DNA of 9,555 nucleotides, taken from Devosia equisanguinis. GTDB lineage: Bacteria; Pseudomonadota; Alphaproteobacteria; Rhizobiales; Devosiaceae. The notes below the pieces were generated by a model, which was given only the letters and a program-made list of their open reading frames with translations, searched no databases and was not told the DNA's origin. Within the stretch, counting starts at the first letter, position 1; each line of letters begins with the position of its first letter. A program made the position numbers and the translations under genes. The stretch lies in assembly GCA_945888565.1 (NCBI GenBank), contig CAMDAL010000142.1:1-9555 (forward strand), in the 5' to 3' direction. Shown in pieces: positions 7,218 to 9,555 of this stretch.

Positions 7218-7292
7218 CGGCGTCTCCTGGGAGCGTTTTCAGGAAAAGTTGCAGACTTTTCCGGTTCGAAAACGTGACAAAACAAAAAAGCT
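7218..7292 (-). repeat. AT-richer intergenic segment with a nested palindrome (7234-7274)
   Basis: This is the only sizeable gap inside the operon and is visibly richer in A and T than its surroundings. It contains an inner inverted repeat GGAAAAGT (7242-7249), loop TGCAG, ACTTTTCC (7255-7262). An outer repeat CGTTTTC (7234-7240) and GAAAACG (7268-7274) encloses it, so RNA from either strand could form a two-tier hairpin. On the minus strand, six T's (7284-7289) come before the hairpin rather than after it, so this is not an intrinsic terminator in the direction of transcription. The form resembles small interspersed palindromes common between genes in Hyphomicrobiales. It might stabilise or process the mRNA between the mutarotase and DUF4432 genes. 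Confidence 0.6.
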
Positions 7293-7625
7293 TCAGTCGA
7301 GATGGTAGATTTCAGGGATCATGCTCCACCACTCGCCCGGCGTCGCCGTCTTCAGCGGCGCCTGGCACGGGTCGGTCAGGGCCAGCCACTCCTTGGTGAT
7401 GGCCCGTTCCCCCAGCACCTGCATGTCCGTGTCGTAGTCCGACCCGGTATATTCCCAATAGCCGAACAGCAGCATTTCTGGCTCGCGCAGGTAGATCGAG
7501 TAGTTGCGGATGTTCGCCGCGCTCAGCGCCGCATCCATTTCCGGCCAGGGCGACGCGTGCAGCCGCTTGTATTCGTCGAGCTTTTCGGGCTTCACCGAGA
7601 TCACCATGCCCATCCTCTGAACCAT
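7293..7625 (-). CDS. L-rhamnose mutarotase family protein (RhaM/YiiL-like)
   Basis: This complete 110-residue protein matches the RhaM family (E. coli RhaM is 104 residues), which interconverts the alpha and beta anomers of L-rhamnose and related sugars in the cytoplasm. From memory it aligns along its length: MVQRMGMVISVKPEKLDEY with MIRKAFVMQVNPDAHEEY, NYSIYL (41-46) with NYAIYL, and a C-terminal EIYHLD with EVFYLP. His23 lies where E. coli His22 acts as the acid/base residue, and Tyr42 and Trp80 are also in conserved positions. It starts 3 nt after the permease stop. AAGGAG (7632-7637) is 6 nt before the ATG, so the start is well supported and coupling to the permease is likely. The family includes enzymes acting on sugars other than rhamnose, such as L-fucose-like ones. 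The operon therefore points to a 6-deoxy or related sugar, but not with certainty. Confidence 0.88.
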   Translation of the reverse strand: MVQRMGMVISVKPEKLDEYKRLHASPWPEMDAALSAANIRNYSIYLREPEMLLFGYWEYTGSDYDTDMQVLGERAITKEWLALTDPCQAPLKTATPGEWWSMIPEIYHLD

Positions 7626-7628
7626 CGC

Positions 7629-8519
7629 TTACTCCTTGGTGCCGCCTGCCGTCATGCCGCTCACCAGGTAGCGCTGCGCGAACAGGAACACGATCAGCAC
7701 CGGCGCGATAGCCAGCAGCGTCGCCAGCGCCAGCGCCGACAGCGAAATCGTCGTCGAGGCCGCATTGGTCGGGTTGAACGCCGGCACGTTCGACAGCAGT
7801 TCGGCCAGCCCGACCTGGATCGGCGCCTTCCGGCCCGGCAGCGTCACATAGGGCAGGAAGTAGTTGTTCCAGTTGCCGGTGAAGTTGAAGAACCCCACCA
7901 GCGCGATCACCGGCGTGGCGAGCGGCATGGCGATCTTCCAGAACACCTGGAACTCGTTGGCCCCATCCATCCGCGCCGCGTCGAGCAGGTCGCGAGATAC
8001 CGCCGTCGAGAAATAGATGTAGGTGAGGTACACGCCGAACGGGAAGAACGAGAACGGCAGGATGGCCGCCAGCGGATTGCCGATCAGCCGGACTGCGCTG
8101 AGTTCGAGGAAGATCGGCAGCACCAGCGCCGTCAAGGGCACCAGCATCACGATCAGCGTCGCCGCCAGCAGCGCCTTGCGCCCCCGGAATTCGGTCAGCG
8201 CCATCGCATATCCGGCCGGGATCGAGATAATCAGCGTGATGCAGAGCGCCGCCACGCAGTAGAACGCCGAGTTGCCGATCCAGGTCCAGATCAGCCCCTT
8301 CTGGAACGTCACCAGCGAGTTCCAGTTGGCCGCCAGCGTCTCCCAGTCGCCGAAGGCGAACGGCGCCTCGAGTAGCAGTTGCCGGTCGGTCTTGGTCGGC
8401 GCCAGCACCAGCCAGATCAGCGGCACCACGAAGAACAGCACGAAGACCGCGAGGATCAGGATCGCGACGGCGCGCCCCATCCACTGCCCCGGCGTCATCG
8501 CCCCGGCGGGGCGGTCCAT
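7629..8519 (-). CDS. Carbohydrate ABC transporter permease, MalG-type (CUT1, binding-protein-dependent)
   Basis: This 296-residue inner-membrane permease is the second subunit of a sugar importer. Six hydrophobic segments are visible at about 17-40, 84-107, 116-140, 150-170, 201-222 and 260-282. The cytoplasmic EAA loop LLDAARMDGANEFQVFWKIA (about 178-197) leads into MPL; it contacts the ATPase. The C-terminus QRYLVSGMTAGGTKE is the usual MalG-like ending (Q-R/K-Y, then GMTAG). The start is uncertain. The ATG at 8519 lies 7 nt after the stop of the first permease and is preferred. A GTG at 8549 in the same frame would overlap that gene by 23 nt and add ten residues, and an ATG at 8498 is also possible. 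No strong Shine-Dalgarno decides between them. No ATPase gene is adjacent; it may lie to the right or be a shared MsmK/UgpC-like subunit. Confidence 0.93.
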   Translation of the reverse strand: MDRPAGAMTPGQWMGRAVAILILAVFVLFFVVPLIWLVLAPTKTDRQLLLEAPFAFGDWETLAANWNSLVTFQKGLIWTWIGNSAFYCVAALCITLIISIPAGYAMALTEFRGRKALLAATLIVMLVPLTALVLPIFLELSAVRLIGNPLAAILPFSFFPFGVYLTYIYFSTAVSRDLLDAARMDGANEFQVFWKIAMPLATPVIALVGFFNFTGNWNNYFLPYVTLPGRKAPIQVGLAELLSNVPAFNPTNAASTTISLSALALATLLAIAPVLIVFLFAQRYLVSGMTAGGTKE

Positions 8520-8526
8520 TGCATAA

Positions 8527-9447
8527 TCAGGCGCGCTCAAACAGGCCACCCTTGAAGACGAAGTAGACGGAAAGCGCCAGCGCCACCACCAGCAGCATCA
8601 GCGAGATCGCCGCCGACCCGTTGAAGTCGGATTGCTTGAAGGCGTAGAGGAAGGCCAGCTGGTTCAGCGAATAATCCTGCCCGACGACGCCACGGCTCGC
8701 CTGGCTCAGCACCCGCGGCTCGACGAAAAGCTGCGTGCCGCCGGCAAAACTCATGATCACCATGTAGGCGATCCACTTGCGCATCAGCGGGATCTGGATC
8801 GACCAAGCGGTACGGATCGGTCCGGCGCCATCGACCTTCGCGGCCTCCAGCACTTCCTTCGGAATATTGTTGAGCGCCCCGTACATCACCACGATCCAGC
8901 CGCCCGCGCCGGTCCAGAAGGCGATCACCGCCAGAACGAACGGCAGCCGGTCGACCTGCACCACGCTCACCAGCGATTCAAAACCGAAGGCCTTCAGCAG
9001 GAACGCGACCGGGCTCACCGTCGGGTCGAGCACGAACAGCCACAGCATCACGCTCGATGCCCCCGCGAGCGCCCCGGGGATGTAGTAGATGAAGCGCGTG
9101 CTATTCGAGAGCCAGCGGATACCGATCGAGTGCACCAGCAGCGCCAGCAGCACCACGAACAGCACCAGCATCACCAGCCAGACGATCAGGAATATCCCCA
9201 CGTGCTCGACCGCCGGCCAGAACCGGTAGTCCTTGAACACCTTGAGGAAATTGTCGAACCCGACAAACGCCCCCTTCTTGGTGAAGGCAAGGTAGATCGC
9301 ATAGAGCGCCGGCAGCACGCCGAACGCCAGGAGGAACAGCGTATAGAGGCTGACAAACGCCGCCCCCATCCGCCCCTGCGCCCTCTCGACGCTGCGGCGG
9401 CTCGCTCGCCGCGGCGGCGAAGCAGCAATGGTGTCGGTCGTGCTCAC
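8527..9447 (-). CDS. Carbohydrate ABC transporter permease, MalF-type (CUT1 sugar permease)
   Basis: This 306-residue inner-membrane permease is the first of a pair that would form the channel of a sugar importer. After a basic N-terminus (about 1-27) come hydrophobic segments at about 29-53, 84-108, 118-140, 168-190, 224-240 and 281-299. The EAA loop EVLEAAKVDGAGPIRTAWSI (about 198-217), followed by QIPLM, is the ATPase-contact signature. YYIPGALAGASSVMLW (121-136) and the GFDNF region near residue 63 are typical of MalF/UgpA-like permeases. The start codon is GTG at 9447, supported by GGAG (9455-9458) 7 nt upstream. It is the first complete operon gene seen here. A binding protein (SBP family 1) gene would usually precede it, beyond the right edge. 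Sugar specificity cannot be read from permeases. The mutarotase gene downstream makes a monosaccharide or deoxysugar plausible. Confidence 0.93.
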   Translation of the reverse strand: MSTTDTIAASPPRRASRRSVERAQGRMGAAFVSLYTLFLLAFGVLPALYAIYLAFTKKGAFVGFDNFLKVFKDYRFWPAVEHVGIFLIVWLVMLVLFVVLLALLVHSIGIRWLSNSTRFIYYIPGALAGASSVMLWLFVLDPTVSPVAFLLKAFGFESLVSVVQVDRLPFVLAVIAFWTGAGGWIVVMYGALNNIPKEVLEAAKVDGAGPIRTAWSIQIPLMRKWIAYMVIMSFAGGTQLFVEPRVLSQASRGVVGQDYSLNQLAFLYAFKQSDFNGSAAISLMLLVVALALSVYFVFKGGLFERA

Positions 9448-9518
9448 GCGGCAGCTCCAGGCACTACGGGTTCAGGGCTGGCCACGGGGCAAAGCGGTGC
9501 AACACCCCCGACCTGTCA

Positions 9519-9536
9519 TCCCTGCGAAAGCAGGGA
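9519..9536. repeat. Palindrome with GAAA tetraloop, probable interspersed intergenic repeat
   Basis: TCCCTGC (9519-9525), loop GAAA, GCAGGGA (9530-9536) forms a perfect 7-bp stem in the non-coding stretch upstream of the first permease. The wider sequence, GTCATCCCTGCGAAAGCAGG followed by GACCCA, has the form of a short intergenic repeat that I recognise from many alphaproteobacterial genomes. Its copy number cannot be checked here. Lying between the permease gene and whatever precedes it, it may cap or attenuate the upstream transcript. No T-run follows on the minus strand, so it is not a classical terminator. Nothing else is apparent in 9448-9555, including no convincing promoter. Confidence 0.6.
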
Positions 9537-9555
9537 CCCAACTCGAAATCCGCGC

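Noticed and set aside
7248..7290. Internal promoter for the DUF4432 gene using TTGTCA as a -35 element
   Set aside because: TTGTCA is a good -35 match, but no acceptable -10 hexamer appears 16-18 bp downstream.
7281..7292. Run of six T's on the minus strand just after the RhaM-like gene, as an intrinsic terminator
   Set aside because: No GC-rich stem precedes it in the direction of transcription. The strong palindrome lies after it, and the next gene has its own good ribosome binding site in the same operon.
3245..8375. Long plus-strand open frames opposite the catabolic and permease genes (such as 3245-4135, 4162-4932, 5131-6063, 6414-7277, 7302-8375)
   Set aside because: All mirror real minus-strand genes and show low-complexity Arg/His/Gln/Pro composition with no domain signatures.
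8498..8549. GTG at 8549 or ATG at 8498 as start of the second permease
   Set aside because: Neither has a convincing ribosome binding site. The ATG at 8519, 7 nt after the previous stop, gives normal operon spacing, so these are kept only as alternatives.
1..9555. CRISPR array, tRNA, transposon ends or an attachment site
   Set aside because: No regularly spaced direct repeats, tRNA-like cloverleaf, transposase, integrase or target-site duplication was seen on reading both strands.

Overview
The window looks like accessory carbohydrate-uptake and catabolism DNA from a high-GC alphaproteobacterium, most likely a soil or plant-associated member of the Hyphomicrobiales (Devosia or Rhizobium-like). 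This placement is inferred from the GC-rich coding style, the ABC-transporter-heavy content, the gene families and the alphaproteobacterial type of short intergenic palindromes. There is no marker gene to prove it. No tRNA, rRNA, CRISPR array, transposase or integrase is visible.

Left part (1-3199): a long periplasmic solute-binding protein of the SBP_bac_5 (cluster C) type on the minus strand is divergent from a MelR-like AraC-family regulator on the plus strand. They share a 160-bp promoter region. The pairing resembles the alpha-galactoside (melibiose/raffinose) systems of rhizobia and agrobacteria (AgpA/AgpT, Mel). A strong GC-rich hairpin lies just beyond the binding-protein stop codon, at the left edge. 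Permeases, ATPases and an alpha-galactosidase would be expected further left, outside the window.

Right part (9447 down to 3305, all minus strand): a tightly packed seven-gene run. In transcription order it encodes two CUT1-type sugar ABC permeases, an L-rhamnose mutarotase-family protein, a DUF4432 (aldose-1-epimerase-like) protein, an NAD-type short-chain dehydrogenase, a class III (CaiB/BaiF) CoA-transferase and an enoyl-CoA hydratase. Most junctions overlap or are under 10 bp, so this is probably one operon. Upstream genes (binding protein, ATPase, perhaps more enzymes) would lie beyond the right edge. The gene set suggests import of a (deoxy)sugar, handling of its anomers, oxidation by the dehydrogenase, and entry of an acid product into CoA-thioester chemistry. 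Joining sugar-mutarotase genes to a CoA-transferase/crotonase pair in one operon matches no pathway I recognise and is the main point of interest.

Three intergenic palindromic elements (about 3223-3290, 7234-7274 and 9519-9536) look like dispersed repeats. They may also affect mRNA ends or differential expression within the operon.
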